64,000 nt of DNA from Pseudoalteromonas luteoviolacea S2607 (GCF_001625575.1 NZ_AUXV01000019.1:124001-188000), one strand, 5' to 3'. Shown: positions 17,395 to 26,924, counted from the stretch's first letter. Made by a program: numbers and translations. The notes: a model not told the origin generated them from the sequence alone.

Positions 17395-18057
17395 ATGAGC
17401 TTTTTCCAAGAGCAGGCAGTAACATCCTCAGACAAAACGTTTTTTCGCTTAAGGGAAGAAATTGTTGAGGGTGAAATACCTGCAGGAGCTAAGCTCAGTG
17501 AAGTTGAATTGTCGACAAAATACGAAGTAAGCCGAGCCGTTGTTCGTGAAGCAATAAACCGTCTAGAAGCATGCAATATTGTAGAACGCAAAGCAAATGT
17601 TGGCGCGCGAGTTGTTACTCTAACCGCCGAAGGGTTACTTGAACTCTATCAGATCAGAGAAGCTTTAGAAGGTATGGCCGCGCGTCTCGCTGCGCAAAAT
17701 ATGCCTGAAATAGAAATAGAAAAGCTGTCTAATTTGCTAGACGACCAATTTGAGCTTGTTAAGCAAGGCCAGTCATATTATCAGGAAGCTGGCGACTTAG
17801 ACTTTCACTATCGCATCATTGTTGGCAGCCAAAACCAGCAACTTATCACTATGTTAAGTAATGGTATATACCACTTGGCAAGAATGTACCGAGTTCAATT
17901 AGGTATGACAGGCCCTCGTGTTACAACCGCATACGACGAGCATAAACATATAGTTAAGGCCATCGCAAATCGAGATGGTGAATTGGCGGAAATTTTAATG
18001 AGGCGCCATATTCAATACTCAAAAAATAACATTGCCGTCAAATTATCCAAAATGTAA
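17395..18057 (+). CDS. prpR: GntR family transcriptional regulator, FCD type, of the methylcitrate operon
   Basis: A 220-residue regulator starting at the ATG at 17395 (a TTG two codons upstream is an alternative). N-terminal winged helix: LREEIVEGEIPAGAKLSEVELSTKYEVSR followed by VREAINRLEA (about 15-70). C-terminal FCD effector domain with conserved Asp/His metal-site residues (DLDFHYRII, DEHKHIVKAI). It lies 27 bases upstream of prpB and differs from the sigma-54-type PrpR of Salmonella; GntR-type regulators take this role in Shewanella-like bacteria. Probably senses methylcitrate or methylisocitrate. Possible operators lie upstream and within the gene. Confidence 0.85.
   Translation: MSFFQEQAVTSSDKTFFRLREEIVEGEIPAGAKLSEVELSTKYEVSRAVVREAINRLEACNIVERKANVGARVVTLTAEGLLELYQIREALEGMAARLAAQNMPEIEIEKLSNLLDDQFELVKQGQSYYQEAGDLDFHYRIIVGSQNQQLITMLSNGIYHLARMYRVQLGMTGPRVTTAYDEHKHIVKAIANRDGELAEILMRRHIQYSKNNIAVKLSKM
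17505..17520. promoter_or_regulatory. Second copy of the palindromic core inside prpR
   Basis: GAATTGTCGACAAAA at about 17506-17520 repeats the ATTGTCGACAA core of the upstream palindrome within the coding sequence (codons for Glu-Leu-Ser-Thr-Lys). Two copies about 204 bases apart could allow looping or roadblock repression, but a coding coincidence is possible. Confidence 0.35.
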
Positions 18058-18084
18058 TAGATCATCACAGGAGATAACACCACC

Positions 18085-18963
18085 ATGAGTGCAGGAAAAA
18101 AATTTCGTGACGCTTTAATCGCAAATCAACCATTGCAAATTGTAGGCACTATCAATGCGTACAGTGCGATCATGGCAAAGCAAATCGGTCACCAAGCTAT
18201 TTATCTTTCAGGTGGTGGTGTTGCCAACGCTTCTTACGGGCTACCTGATCTAGGTATGACTTCATTAAATGACGTGATTGCAGACGTTCAGCGTATTACT
18301 TCGGCATGTGACTTACCTTTAATGGTAGACATCGATACTGGGTGGGGCGGGGCGTTTAATATTGCAAAGACTATCCGCGATATGGAAAAAGCGGGTGCTG
18401 CGGCCGTTCATATTGAAGATCAGGTTGCACAAAAGCGCTGTGGTCACAGACCAAATAAAGAAATAGTTTCAACAGCAGAAATGGTGGATCGTATCAAAGC
18501 CGCTGTAGATGCGCGTACGGATAAAGACTTTTTCATCATGGCTCGTACTGATGCGTTTGCTCAAGAAGGCCTAGAAGCCGCTATTGAACGTGCAAAAGCA
18601 TACGTTGAAGCGGGTGCCGATGGTATCTTTGCTGAAGCAATTCAAACCGAGGAACATTATCGCGCATTCTCTGAAGCGCTTAATGTGCCGATTTTAGCTA
18701 ACATGACCGAGTTTGGTAAAACGGAACTTTGGAATAAACAAGAGTTGGCAGAATGGGGAGTTGGCATGGTGCTATACCCACTCAGTGCATTTAGAGCAAT
18801 GAATAAAGCGGCTGAGCTGGTTTATAGAACTTTGCTAAATGACGGTGACCAAAAAGCGGTTGTCGACACAATGCAAACGAGAATGGACCTATACGATTAC
18901 CTTGGTTACCACGATTACGAACAAAAGCTTGATGCGCTATTTGCAGAAGGCAAAAACAAATAA
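18085..18963 (+). CDS. prpB: 2-methylisocitrate lyase
   Basis: A 292-residue isocitrate-lyase superfamily enzyme that splits 2-methylisocitrate into pyruvate and succinate, the last step of the methylcitrate cycle. Features: [13 protein letters not shown] metal-binding segment (Asp residues), [17 protein letters not shown] with the catalytic Cys in KRCGH, and length equal to the family's. AGGAGA precedes the ATG. It is the first enzyme gene after prpR and is followed by prpC in the usual order. Cytoplasmic. Confidence 0.95.
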   Translation: MSAGKKFRDALIANQPLQIVGTINAYSAIMAKQIGHQAIYLSGGGVANASYGLPDLGMTSLNDVIADVQRITSACDLPLMVDIDTGWGGAFNIAKTIRDMEKAGAAAVHIEDQVAQKRCGHRPNKEIVSTAEMVDRIKAAVDARTDKDFFIMARTDAFAQEGLEAAIERAKAYVEAGADGIFAEAIQTEEHYRAFSEALNVPILANMTEFGKTELWNKQELAEWGVGMVLYPLSAFRAMNKAAELVYRTLLNDGDQKAVVDTMQTRMDLYDYLGYHDYEQKLDALFAEGKNK

Positions 18964-18976
18964 ACAAATAAGAAAG

Positions 18977-18998
18977 GGCAAGCCCTAAACTGCTTGCC
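18977..18998 (+). repeat. Intercistronic hairpin between prpB and prpC
   Basis: GGCAAGC (18977-18983) pairs with GCTTGCC (18992-18998) around an 8-base loop, with no T-run after it. It probably influences mRNA processing or stability rather than ending transcription. Confidence 0.5.
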
Positions 18999-19047
18999 TC
19001 ATACTAAACTTTATAAATTCAGCAGGTAAAAATTTCAGGAGAATATC

Positions 19048-20169
19048 ATGGCTAAAGTACTAAGTGGCGCTGGCTTACGTGGTCAAGTTGCAGGGAAAAC
19101 CGCACTTTCAACAGTTGGAAAGTCAGGTTCAGGCTTAACTTATCGTGGATATGATGTAAAAGACTTGGCAGAAAACTGCCAATTTGAAGAAGTGGCATAC
19201 TTGATTTTAAAGGGTAAATTACCAAATCAAGCAGAGCTAGATGAATACAAAGCGTTGCTTAAGTCTATGAGAGGTTTGCCTTTAGCACTTAAAGATGTGC
19301 TTGAACGTATTCCTGCTGAAGCTCATCCTATGGATGTATTACGTACAGGTTGTTCAATGCTGGGTAACCTTGAAGGTGAAGCGAGCTTTGACGAGCAAGC
19401 TAAAGTGACAGACCGTATGTTAGCTTGTTTCCCTAGTATTATTTGTTATTGGTACAGATACAGTCATGATGGCGTGCGTGTTGACGTTGAAACAGATGAC
19501 GATTCAATCGGTGCACACTTCTTACATTTATTGCGCGGCGAGAAGCCTTCAGAACTTCACGAGCGTGTTATGCATGTTTCACTTATTTTATATGCAGAAC
19601 ATGAATTTAATGCATCAACGTTCACAGCACGCGTGTGTGCATCAACACTGTCTGACATGCACTCTTGTGTGACTGGCGCAATTGGTTCTCTGCGCGGCCC
19701 GTTACATGGCGGTGCAAACGAAGCTGCAATGGAAATGATTGAGCGATTTGAGTCTGCTGATCATGCTGAACAAGAAATGATGGGCATGTTAGAGCGCAAG
19801 GAAAAAATTATGGGCTTTGGTCATGCGATTTACTCAGAATCAGATCCGCGCAACGAGATCATTAAACTATGGTCTGAAAAGCTGGCAGCAGATGTAGGTG
19901 ATACAGTACTTTACCCTGTTTCAGTGCGTTGTGAAGAAGTGATGTGGCGCGAGAAAAAGCTTTTCTGTAACGCGGATTTCTTCCACGCTTCTGCTTATAA
20001 CTTCATGGGTATTCCAACTAAATTATTTACACCAATCTTCGTGATGTCACGACTGACGGGATGGGCTGCACATGTCATGGAGCAACGTGCAGATAACCGT
20101 ATTATTCGCCCTTCTGCCGAATACACAGGCGAAGAGTTACGTCCAGTACCTGCTATTTCAGAAAGATAA
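19048..20169 (+). CDS. prpC: 2-methylcitrate synthase
   Basis: A 373-residue citrate-synthase-family enzyme condensing propionyl-CoA with oxaloacetate. It starts with AGLRGQVAGKTALSTVGKSG and LTYRGYDVKDLA, as PrpC does. Active-site elements are visible: RGPLHGGANEAAMEM (His), MGFGHAIYSESDPR (His and Arg) and NADFFHASAYNFMGIP (Asp). Length fits PrpC and is shorter than GltA. AGGAGAAT lies before the ATG. Between prpB and acnD in one operon. Confidence 0.95.
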   Translation: MAKVLSGAGLRGQVAGKTALSTVGKSGSGLTYRGYDVKDLAENCQFEEVAYLILKGKLPNQAELDEYKALLKSMRGLPLALKDVLERIPAEAHPMDVLRTGCSMLGNLEGEASFDEQAKVTDRMLACFPSIICYWYRYSHDGVRVDVETDDDSIGAHFLHLLRGEKPSELHERVMHVSLILYAEHEFNASTFTARVCASTLSDMHSCVTGAIGSLRGPLHGGANEAAMEMIERFESADHAEQEMMGMLERKEKIMGFGHAIYSESDPRNEIIKLWSEKLAADVGDTVLYPVSVRCEEVMWREKKLFCNADFFHASAYNFMGIPTKLFTPIFVMSRLTGWAAHVMEQRADNRIIRPSAEYTGEELRPVPAISER

Positions 20170-20178
20170 GCAGGAGAT

Positions 20179-20197
20179 AGGCCCACATGTTGGGCCT
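20179..20197 (+). repeat. Intercistronic hairpin between prpC and acnD
   Basis: AGGCCCA (20179-20185) pairs with TGGGCCT (20191-20197), loop CATGT, followed by only three T. A weak terminator or an RNA-processing hairpin just after the prpC stop. Confidence 0.55.
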
Positions 20198-20266
20198 TTG
20201 CATGCTTGAAGCGTTGTCTGATTCAAGCGGATACATACCGTCACACCTCAGTTGGAATAAGCAGTT

Positions 20267-22855
20267 ATGAACACCCACTACCGTAAACGATTACCTGACT
20301 CAACTCTTTGCTACTACGATACGCGAGAAGCCATCGAAGCAATAAAGCCTGGCGCATATGAGGGTTTACCTTATACCTCAAAAGTGCTGGCAGAAAACCT
20401 GGTTCGTAAAGCCGAGCCGGAAAAACTAAATGATTATTTAACTCAAATTATTGAACGTCGTCGCGACTTAGATTTCCCCTGGTTTCCTGCGCGTGTGGTT
20501 TGCCATGATATTCTTGGCCAAACTGCATTGGTTGATTTAGCAGGGTTACGTGATGCCATTGCCGAGAAAGGTGGAGATCCAGCCAAAGTAAATCCGGTTG
20601 TACCAACGCAGTTAATAGTGGATCATAGTTTAGCGGTGGAACATGCGGGTTACGAAGAAAATGCTTTTGAGAAAAACAGAGCGATTGAAGACCGCAGAAA
20701 TGACGATCGTTTCCATTTTATCAATTGGACCAAAACTGCTTTTAAAAATGTTGATGTGATTCCACCTGGTAACGGCATTTTGCACCAAATTAACTTAGAG
20801 AAAATGTCTCCTGTTATTCAAGCGCGTGATGGTGTTGCATTCCCTGATACTTTGGTTGGCACAGACAGCCACACGCCACATGTAGATGCATTGGGTGTCA
20901 TCGCTATCGGTGTGGGTGGTTTAGAAGCCGAAAGTGTGATGCTCGGACGTGCGTCATACATGCGTTTGCCAGATATCGTGGGTGTTGAGCTAGTAGGTAA
21001 ACGCCAACCGGGGATCACCGCGACAGATATCGTATTGGCGATCACCGAGTTTTTGCGTAACGAAAAAGTGGTTTCGAGCTATTTAGAGTTCTTTGGTGAA
21101 GGTGCTGATGACTTAACTCTTGGCGACCGTGCAACAATTTCAAATATGACACCTGAGTATGGCGCTACAGCTGCAATGTTCTATATCGATCAAAAGACGA
21201 TTGACTATCTGAAACTTACAGGTCGTGACGATGAGCAAGTCCAGCTTGTAGAGCAGTATGCCAAGCTAACAGGCTTATGGTCTGACTCCATGACACAAGC
21301 GAAGTATGAGCGCGTACTGAAGTTTGATCTATCGAGTGTAGGTCGAAATCTCGCTGGGCCATCAAATCCACACCGCAGAGTGGCGACACAAGACCTTGCA
21401 AAGCAGGGGATTGTTGCTGACTATGAAAAAACAGAAGACCAAATGCCAGATGGCGCAGTTATTATTGCTGCCATTACCAGTTGTACAAATACCAGTAACC
21501 CTCGCAACGTTGTTGCGGCTGGCTTGTTGGCACGCAATGCAAACAAACTAGGTTTAAAACGTAAGCCTTGGGTTAAAACGTCATTCGCTCCCGGCTCAAA
21601 AGCTGTGCGTTCTTATATGACCGAAGCACAGTTATTACCTGAATTGGAGGCATTGGGCTTTGGCATCGTCGCATTTGCGTGTACTACCTGTAATGGCATG
21701 AGTGGTGCACTCGATCCAAAAATTCAGCAAGAAGTGGTCGACAGAGATTTATATGCAACTGCGGTTTTATCTGGTAACCGAAACTTCGACGGACGAATTC
21801 ATCCATATGCCAAGCAAGCATTTTTGGCTTCACCTCCTTTGGTGGTGGCTTACGCGATTGCGGGTTCTGTGCGTTTTGATATCGAAAAAGATGTCTTGGG
21901 ACATGATCAAAACGGCAACCCTGTTACCCTTAAAGACGTATGGCCAAGCGATGAAGAAATAGACTCAGTTATTGCACAAAGTGTTAAACCGGAGCAGTTC
22001 AGAGAGGTATATGATCCAATGTTTGACTTAAGTGTCGACTATGGTGAGGACAATGACCCTCTGTATAACTGGCGAGAAATGAGTACGTACATCCGTCGTC
22101 CGCCATACTGGGAAGGTGCACTTGCGGGTGAGCGCACCATGAAAGGAATGCGTCCATTGGCAATTCTAGGCGATAACATCACAACGGACCATTTGTCTCC
22201 ATCTAACGCCATCTTAGCTAGTAGCGCGGCGGGTGAGTACTTGGCGAAAATGGGATTACCGGAAGAGGATTTCAACTCTTATGCGACCCACCGTGGTGAT
22301 CATTTAACAGCGCAGCGTGCGACATTCGCAAACCCTAAATTGCTCAATGAAATGGTCAAAGAAGATGGCGTTGTGACGCAAGGCTCGCTTGCTCGTGTTG
22401 AACCTGAAGGTAAAGTTACTCGCATGTGGGAAGCTATTGAAACCTATATGGAGCGTAAACAGCCGCTGATCATCGTTGCTGGTGCAGATTATGGCCAAGG
22501 TTCATCAAGAGACTGGGCTGCAAAAGGCGTGCGCCTTGCTGGTGTTGAAGTTATCGTCGCTGAAGGCTTCGAGCGTATCCATAGAACCAACTTAATTGGT
22601 ATGGGTGTATTGCCGTTAGAATTTAAAGGTGGAACGACTCGTCTCACCTTAGGCTTAGATGGTACAGAAACGTACGATGTAAAAGGAGAGCGTACGCCGG
22701 GTACCACGCTAACGCTTGTGATAAACCGACAAAACGGTGAGGTTGTTGAAGTGCCAGTAACATGTAGATTAGACACGGCTGAAGAAGTGTCAATTTATGA
22801 AGCTGGTGGCGTATTGCAACGATTCGCGAAAGACTTCTTAGAAGCAAACGCGTAA
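20267..22855 (+). CDS. acnD: Fe/S-dependent 2-methylisocitrate dehydratase AcnD
   Basis: An 862-residue aconitase-family enzyme. The three cluster-binding Cys are present in SCTNTSNP and CTTCNGMSG; substrate segments GTDSHTPHVDALG and GADYGQGSSRDWA (swivelling C-terminal domain) are intact. Its placement directly before prpF identifies it as AcnD rather than AcnA: AcnD dehydrates methylcitrate to the trans isomer of methylaconitate, which PrpF then isomerises. This pair substitutes for PrpD, which is absent here. The prpC-acnD gap is 97 bases. Confidence 0.94.
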   Translation: MNTHYRKRLPDSTLCYYDTREAIEAIKPGAYEGLPYTSKVLAENLVRKAEPEKLNDYLTQIIERRRDLDFPWFPARVVCHDILGQTALVDLAGLRDAIAEKGGDPAKVNPVVPTQLIVDHSLAVEHAGYEENAFEKNRAIEDRRNDDRFHFINWTKTAFKNVDVIPPGNGILHQINLEKMSPVIQARDGVAFPDTLVGTDSHTPHVDALGVIAIGVGGLEAESVMLGRASYMRLPDIVGVELVGKRQPGITATDIVLAITEFLRNEKVVSSYLEFFGEGADDLTLGDRATISNMTPEYGATAAMFYIDQKTIDYLKLTGRDDEQVQLVEQYAKLTGLWSDSMTQAKYERVLKFDLSSVGRNLAGPSNPHRRVATQDLAKQGIVADYEKTEDQMPDGAVIIAAITSCTNTSNPRNVVAAGLLARNANKLGLKRKPWVKTSFAPGSKAVRSYMTEAQLLPELEALGFGIVAFACTTCNGMSGALDPKIQQEVVDRDLYATAVLSGNRNFDGRIHPYAKQAFLASPPLVVAYAIAGSVRFDIEKDVLGHDQNGNPVTLKDVWPSDEEIDSVIAQSVKPEQFREVYDPMFDLSVDYGEDNDPLYNWREMSTYIRRPPYWEGALAGERTMKGMRPLAILGDNITTDHLSPSNAILASSAAGEYLAKMGLPEEDFNSYATHRGDHLTAQRATFANPKLLNEMVKEDGVVTQGSLARVEPEGKVTRMWEAIETYMERKQPLIIVAGADYGQGSSRDWAAKGVRLAGVEVIVAEGFERIHRTNLIGMGVLPLEFKGGTTRLTLGLDGTETYDVKGERTPGTTLTLVINRQNGEVVEVPVTCRLDTAEEVSIYEAGGVLQRFAKDFLEANA

Positions 22856-22870
22856 CACTGTCATCAATTA

Positions 22871-22895
22871 AAGCCCAAGCAATGCTTGGGCTTTT
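22871..22895 (+). repeat. Strong hairpin between acnD and prpF
   Basis: AAGCCCAAGC (22871-22880) pairs perfectly with GCTTGGGCTT (22884-22893), followed by four T in all at the 3' side. It could act as a partial terminator, lowering prpF expression relative to acnD. Confidence 0.6.
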
Positions 22896-22909
22896 CGTTA
22901 GGAAACACA

Positions 22910-24085
22910 ATGAGCTTTAAACCACAAATCAAAATACCCGCGACATATATGCGCGGAGGTACCTCAAAAGGGGTCTTCTTCAAGCTGGATGACTTACCGC
23001 AAGCTGCCCAAGAGCCGGGTGAAATTAGAGATCAAATACTACTTAGAGTGATCGGCAGCCCTGATCCTTATGCTAAGCAAACAGATGGTATGGGCGGTGC
23101 GACGTCTAGTACTAGCAAAACGGTTATTTTATCGAAAAGCTCGAAACCCGATCATGATGTTGATTATTTGTTTGGCCAGGTCGCAATCGATAAACCTTTT
23201 ATCGATTGGAGTGGTAATTGCGGCAATCTAACCGCTGCGGTTGGGGCGTTCGCAATCAGCAATGGATTAGTTTCAGACGAGCGGATCCCTCAAAATGGCA
23301 TTGCCGTAGTCCGCATTTGGCAAGCAAATATCGGAAAAACTATCGTTGCGCATATCCCCATTACAAATGGTGAAGTGCAAGAAACAGGTGATTTTGAGCT
23401 AGATGGTGTGACCTTTCCTGCTGCTGAAGTCGTTGTAGAATTTTTAGACCCAGCTGATGCAAATGCTGACATGTTTCCTAGTGGAAACCTTGTTGACACA
23501 CTTGAAGTACCAGATATTGGGAACTTTGATGTCACCATGATTAACGCAGGGATCCCAACCTTATTTTTCAGAGCACAAGATCTTGGCTTTAAAGGTACTG
23601 AATTACAAGAAGCTATTAATGGTGATGCGCAACTATTGGCGCGCATGGAAACTATACGCGCTCATGGTGCCTTAAAAATGGGGCTGATCTCAACACTGGA
23701 AGAGGCGAAAGTACGACAACATACACCAAAAATTGCTTTTGTTAGTGGACCTCAGCAGTATTTGGCATCGAGTGGGAAAGCCATTGATGAGCAAGACATC
23801 GACTTGTGTGTACGTGCGCTTTCAATGGGTAAATTACACCATGCGATGATGGGGACGGCGGCGGTAGCAATTGCTACCGCAGGTGCGATTCCCGGCACAT
23901 TGGTCAACCAAGCTGCAGGCGGTGGTAATAGAACACAAATCACATTTGGCCACCCTTCAGGTACTTTGAAAGTCGGTGCTGAAGCGCAATTACAAGGAGA
24001 GCGCTGGCTTGCGAAAAAAGCGATTATGAGCCGCAGTGCACGTGTTTTAATGGAAGGTACCGTGCGCATTCCCGATATTTTGTAA
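22910..24085 (+). CDS. prpF: 2-methylaconitate cis-trans isomerase PrpF
   Basis: About 391 residues from the ATG at 22910, which has AGGAAAC upstream; an earlier TTG lies in the terminator-like hairpin and is unlikely. PrpF-family marks: IPATYMRGGTSKGVFF near the start, DGMGGATSSTSKTVIL, and GNCGNLTAAVGAFAI, with diaminopimelate-epimerase-like fold. It moves the double bond of trans-2-methylaconitate so that an aconitase can hydrate it to 2-methylisocitrate. Last gene of the prp cluster. Confidence 0.94.
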   Translation: MSFKPQIKIPATYMRGGTSKGVFFKLDDLPQAAQEPGEIRDQILLRVIGSPDPYAKQTDGMGGATSSTSKTVILSKSSKPDHDVDYLFGQVAIDKPFIDWSGNCGNLTAAVGAFAISNGLVSDERIPQNGIAVVRIWQANIGKTIVAHIPITNGEVQETGDFELDGVTFPAAEVVVEFLDPADANADMFPSGNLVDTLEVPDIGNFDVTMINAGIPTLFFRAQDLGFKGTELQEAINGDAQLLARMETIRAHGALKMGLISTLEEAKVRQHTPKIAFVSGPQQYLASSGKAIDEQDIDLCVRALSMGKLHHAMMGTAAVAIATAGAIPGTLVNQAAGGGNRTQITFGHPSGTLKVGAEAQLQGERWLAKKAIMSRSARVLMEGTVRIPDIL

Positions 24086-24107
24086 TCAGCCTAAACAATT
24101 ATTGCTT

Positions 24108-24129
24108 GGGGGCACAACTCTGTGTCCCC
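24108..24129 (+). terminator. Terminator-like hairpin after prpF
   Basis: GGGGGCACA (24108-24116) pairs with TGTG and CCCC (24121-24129) with one bulged T; only TTAAAA follows, so termination would be inefficient or factor-dependent. Confidence 0.45.
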
Positions 24130-24197
24130 TTAAAACATCCACACTCATCACGCACCAATAAATTTGCAATTTCGTAAGGAACTTTTGGAGATGTATT

Positions 24198-24803
24198 ATG
24201 CATGAAGCATTACTGTCTTTGGCACTCACAACATTTTTTTTGCTTGGCTCTCCCGGCCCTGCACCATTAGCACTGGCTGCGGTTGGGGCAAGCGTGGGAG
24301 TACGTGCAGGCCGACCATTTTTATTTGGTATTCTGACGGGGCTTTTGGTCGCAATTATTGCGTCTGCTACGGGGCTGGGCGCGTTACTGTTAAGCTTTCC
24401 CCAGTTGACCAAAGCTTTACAGATAGGCGCGCTTATCTATTTATTTTACGTTGCCTACAAAATCGCGACCAACGAAGGTGGACTGGCAGAGCTTAACAGT
24501 CAGCCTTTAGGGTTTAAAGATGGATTTATTCTCAATTTATTAAATCCTAAGGCATATGCAGCATGCATCGCGATTTTTGCCAATACGAATATTCCGATGG
24601 AGTCTGCTGCTCAGGCTAGTGTTGTTGCAGCGTCCACGCTATTTGTAGTCGCAGTCTTCGTTGATACGTTGTGGTTATATTTAGGTGGACTGCTTCATCG
24701 AGTGGTAAAAACAAATAAGCAACTTAAGTATTTAAGAGTATTTTTTGCGAGTTTACTGGTTTTACTTTTATTCTTTGTCACTCTATCCTCAGAATTAATA
24801 TAA
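24198..24803 (+). CDS. LysE family translocator (amino-acid exporter)
   Basis: A 201-residue, very hydrophobic inner-membrane protein with about six helices and the LysE/RhtB signature SPGPAPLALAAVGASVGVRAG near the N-terminus and LNPKAYAA in the middle. Such proteins export amino acids or related metabolites. GGAG precedes the ATG by 8 bases. It follows prpF by 112 bases and precedes the methyltransferase by 20 bases, so it is probably co-transcribed with the latter. Substrate unknown. Confidence 0.85.
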   Translation: MHEALLSLALTTFFLLGSPGPAPLALAAVGASVGVRAGRPFLFGILTGLLVAIIASATGLGALLLSFPQLTKALQIGALIYLFYVAYKIATNEGGLAELNSQPLGFKDGFILNLLNPKAYAACIAIFANTNIPMESAAQASVVAASTLFVVAVFVDTLWLYLGGLLHRVVKTNKQLKYLRVFFASLLVLLLFFVTLSSELI

Positions 24804-24823
24804 GACAAACTTGTAGGGATACT

Positions 24824-26131
24824 ATGTGCCAAACCAAAGCACAATTTGTTGAGACGGTAAACAAACTATTGCACTGTCAAAAGGGGGCCATTAGCAAGTC
24901 TGAAATCAAGGCAATGGTGACGTATCTAGGTGAGGTTACGCAAGTGTTTACTGATACGGATATGAATGACTCGCCGAAGACACAAACGGCATGTGGTGTG
25001 GCCATTTCCCCCGTACAGGCTGCAAAGTGCTTTGAAGAAACAATACGCACTCAGATGTTTGCTCAAGGCGTGGCAAACGCCATTGCAGACAAATTAAAAG
25101 TTGAGATAAAACCGGTCAGAATACTCTATGCTGGCACAGGTCCCTACGCCACTTTACTCTTACCACTATTGGCTGCTAGCACAGAGCAGCTTAATGTGGA
25201 AATTACTTTACTGGATATCCATCAAGAAAATATCACAGCTGTTGAGGCGTTGATAGCGCATTTTGGCCTAGAGAGCTACCAAATTGAATTGGTCCATGGT
25301 GACGCAACACAGTGGCGACCAAATCGCGAGCAGCAATTCGACATTATTATTTCTGAAACTATGACTGCGCTGTTAAAGCGCGAACCACAAGTTTTTATTT
25401 TTAAGCACTTAGTTCAGTACTTACGGTCTGATGGGGTACTCATACCTGAACAGGTTAGCTTAAAAACTTGGTTAACGCCTCAGTCGAAGCAATCTAAGGG
25501 AGACTTACTTATTGGAGAGTTTTTTTGTTTAGATAGAGAGCGTGCGCAGGCACTAAATAGAGGTGATGATACGTGTTTCTGCGCTGAGCTAATCATTCCT
25601 GATGGAGACTGGGCAGAGCATGTTGTGAAACTAACAACAGACATTCAGGTATATCGTGACTTATCCTTACATGAAGGTGATTGTAGCTTAAACATAGCCT
25701 TTGCTTTTAGCCCTTACGATGCCGTTTTAACGGCAAACCAAGCCATTGTATTTAAATATGTTCAACCTGATAGCCCTGACTTTTCAGTTATTTTTCCAAA
25801 GCCTGAATGGAAGCAAACAAATTTTAAACTCCCACAGCCCAGTGATACGGGCGCACTGGGTTTAGTGCAAATTAAACGCTCTTTTCAGCGTGCATATTTA
25901 ATAAAACGAGGCGAGAGAGCAGCTACATCTGAACAAGAGTGGCAAGCGGAGCTTTATTTATACGATGCACTGTCACTCAACTCTCGAGAAGTAATTGGTA
26001 AAATGTATGAACTTGAACGCTTTACAGATTTTGAAAAGTGGCTATCAGAGCAAGTAACTCCTTTGGATAACGTCACGATTAATGCGATAAACTATCAGTG
26101 TCTAGCGAAAATCACCGATGCTGGGACTTGA
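24824..26131 (+). CDS. SAM-dependent methyltransferase resembling protein arginine methyltransferases
   Basis: A 435-residue protein. A Rossmann methyltransferase core begins about residue 95: motif I LYAGTGPYATLL, acidic Asp131 (LLDIHQEN) and GDATQW. After DIII comes SETMTALLKREPQ, whose Glu178 and Glu187 are nine residues apart, as in the double-E loop of PRMTs. The downstream part (about 200-400) is beta-rich and could be the PRMT-like barrel. The N-terminal 90 residues and the C-terminal end are not recognised. It lies right after a LysE exporter. Substrate could be a protein or a guanidino-type metabolite; function is unproven. Confidence 0.7.
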   Translation: MCQTKAQFVETVNKLLHCQKGAISKSEIKAMVTYLGEVTQVFTDTDMNDSPKTQTACGVAISPVQAAKCFEETIRTQMFAQGVANAIADKLKVEIKPVRILYAGTGPYATLLLPLLAASTEQLNVEITLLDIHQENITAVEALIAHFGLESYQIELVHGDATQWRPNREQQFDIIISETMTALLKREPQVFIFKHLVQYLRSDGVLIPEQVSLKTWLTPQSKQSKGDLLIGEFFCLDRERAQALNRGDDTCFCAELIIPDGDWAEHVVKLTTDIQVYRDLSLHEGDCSLNIAFAFSPYDAVLTANQAIVFKYVQPDSPDFSVIFPKPEWKQTNFKLPQPSDTGALGLVQIKRSFQRAYLIKRGERAATSEQEWQAELYLYDALSLNSREVIGKMYELERFTDFEKWLSEQVTPLDNVTINAINYQCLAKITDAGT

Positions 26132-26153
26132 AGGTATTGTGACTCTAGTTAGT

Positions 26154-26924
26154 TTAGAACTGTGCCTGCATGGACATTTCTAAAGATTGTTCATCATCGC
26201 TTTGTTCTTGATAGCGAGCCTTAACAAAAAAACTATGATTCACAAAATATTTACCCTCAATTAGAAGGTGGGATGCATGACTGCCAACACCCAGTGCAAA
26301 GTGTTGATTAAAGTAATAATTGGCCAAGAAATCATTGTGGTTTTTAGTCGTTTGATTGTGATGAGACAAATCTAAAGTAAAGAACTTTTCCCCGCCTAAA
26401 CCCCTGAAATATCGTACCTCGACAGTCCAATCATCTAAGGAATCATCACTGTTTGCTGTGATACCAACATACGCATCATTGTTTAAATCGATATTGAGTT
26501 GACCTTGAACCCATGTAATGTCTTCGCCATTCTTCAAGCGTTGATGTCTGACACTTGCTTTAAAGCTATCGTAAAATAGGTGACCTACACCGATTGAATA
26601 ATCGTCATCAGTACTACCTAGATCTGCTATGCCTAGAGGGATAAACCAATTGCCGAAAAAAGCTTCTCCTTCAACGCCTGTGTATACATCCTCATCATTG
26701 TTGTATGTCAGCAAAATATTACTGTCTGTGTCCAAATAGCCGAAATCATCCCAGACCCCAAAGTAAGCTTGAGGGGCGAAGTAGTAATGACTGCTTACTT
26801 GCCAAGATTGGACATCTGCATCCTCAAACTTGGTATACACAGCTTGATTGAACCACGTTTTGTCGGTGTTAGCAAAGCAAAGTGAAGAGCACAGACTGAA
26901 TATCAATATTATTAGTATTTTCAA
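26154..26924 (-). CDS. Outer-membrane porin-like beta-barrel protein
   Basis: A 256-residue exported protein: signal peptide to about residue 18 (LCFA), then short amphipathic strands rich in aromatic and acidic residues and a C-terminal Phe (MSMQAQF), as expected for an outer-membrane barrel. It starts at a TTG with AGGAAA 7 bases upstream. The pattern is that of the 'putative porin' groups of Alteromonadales rather than classical trimeric porins. It is convergent with the methyltransferase and monocistronic. Substrate unknown. Confidence 0.65.
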   Translation of the reverse strand: MKILIILIFSLCSSLCFANTDKTWFNQAVYTKFEDADVQSWQVSSHYYFAPQAYFGVWDDFGYLDTDSNILLTYNNDEDVYTGVEGEAFFGNWFIPLGIADLGSTDDDYSIGVGHLFYDSFKASVRHQRLKNGEDITWVQGQLNIDLNNDAYVGITANSDDSLDDWTVEVRYFRGLGGEKFFTLDLSHHNQTTKNHNDFLANYYFNQHFALGVGSHASHLLIEGKYFVNHSFFVKARYQEQSDDEQSLEMSMQAQF

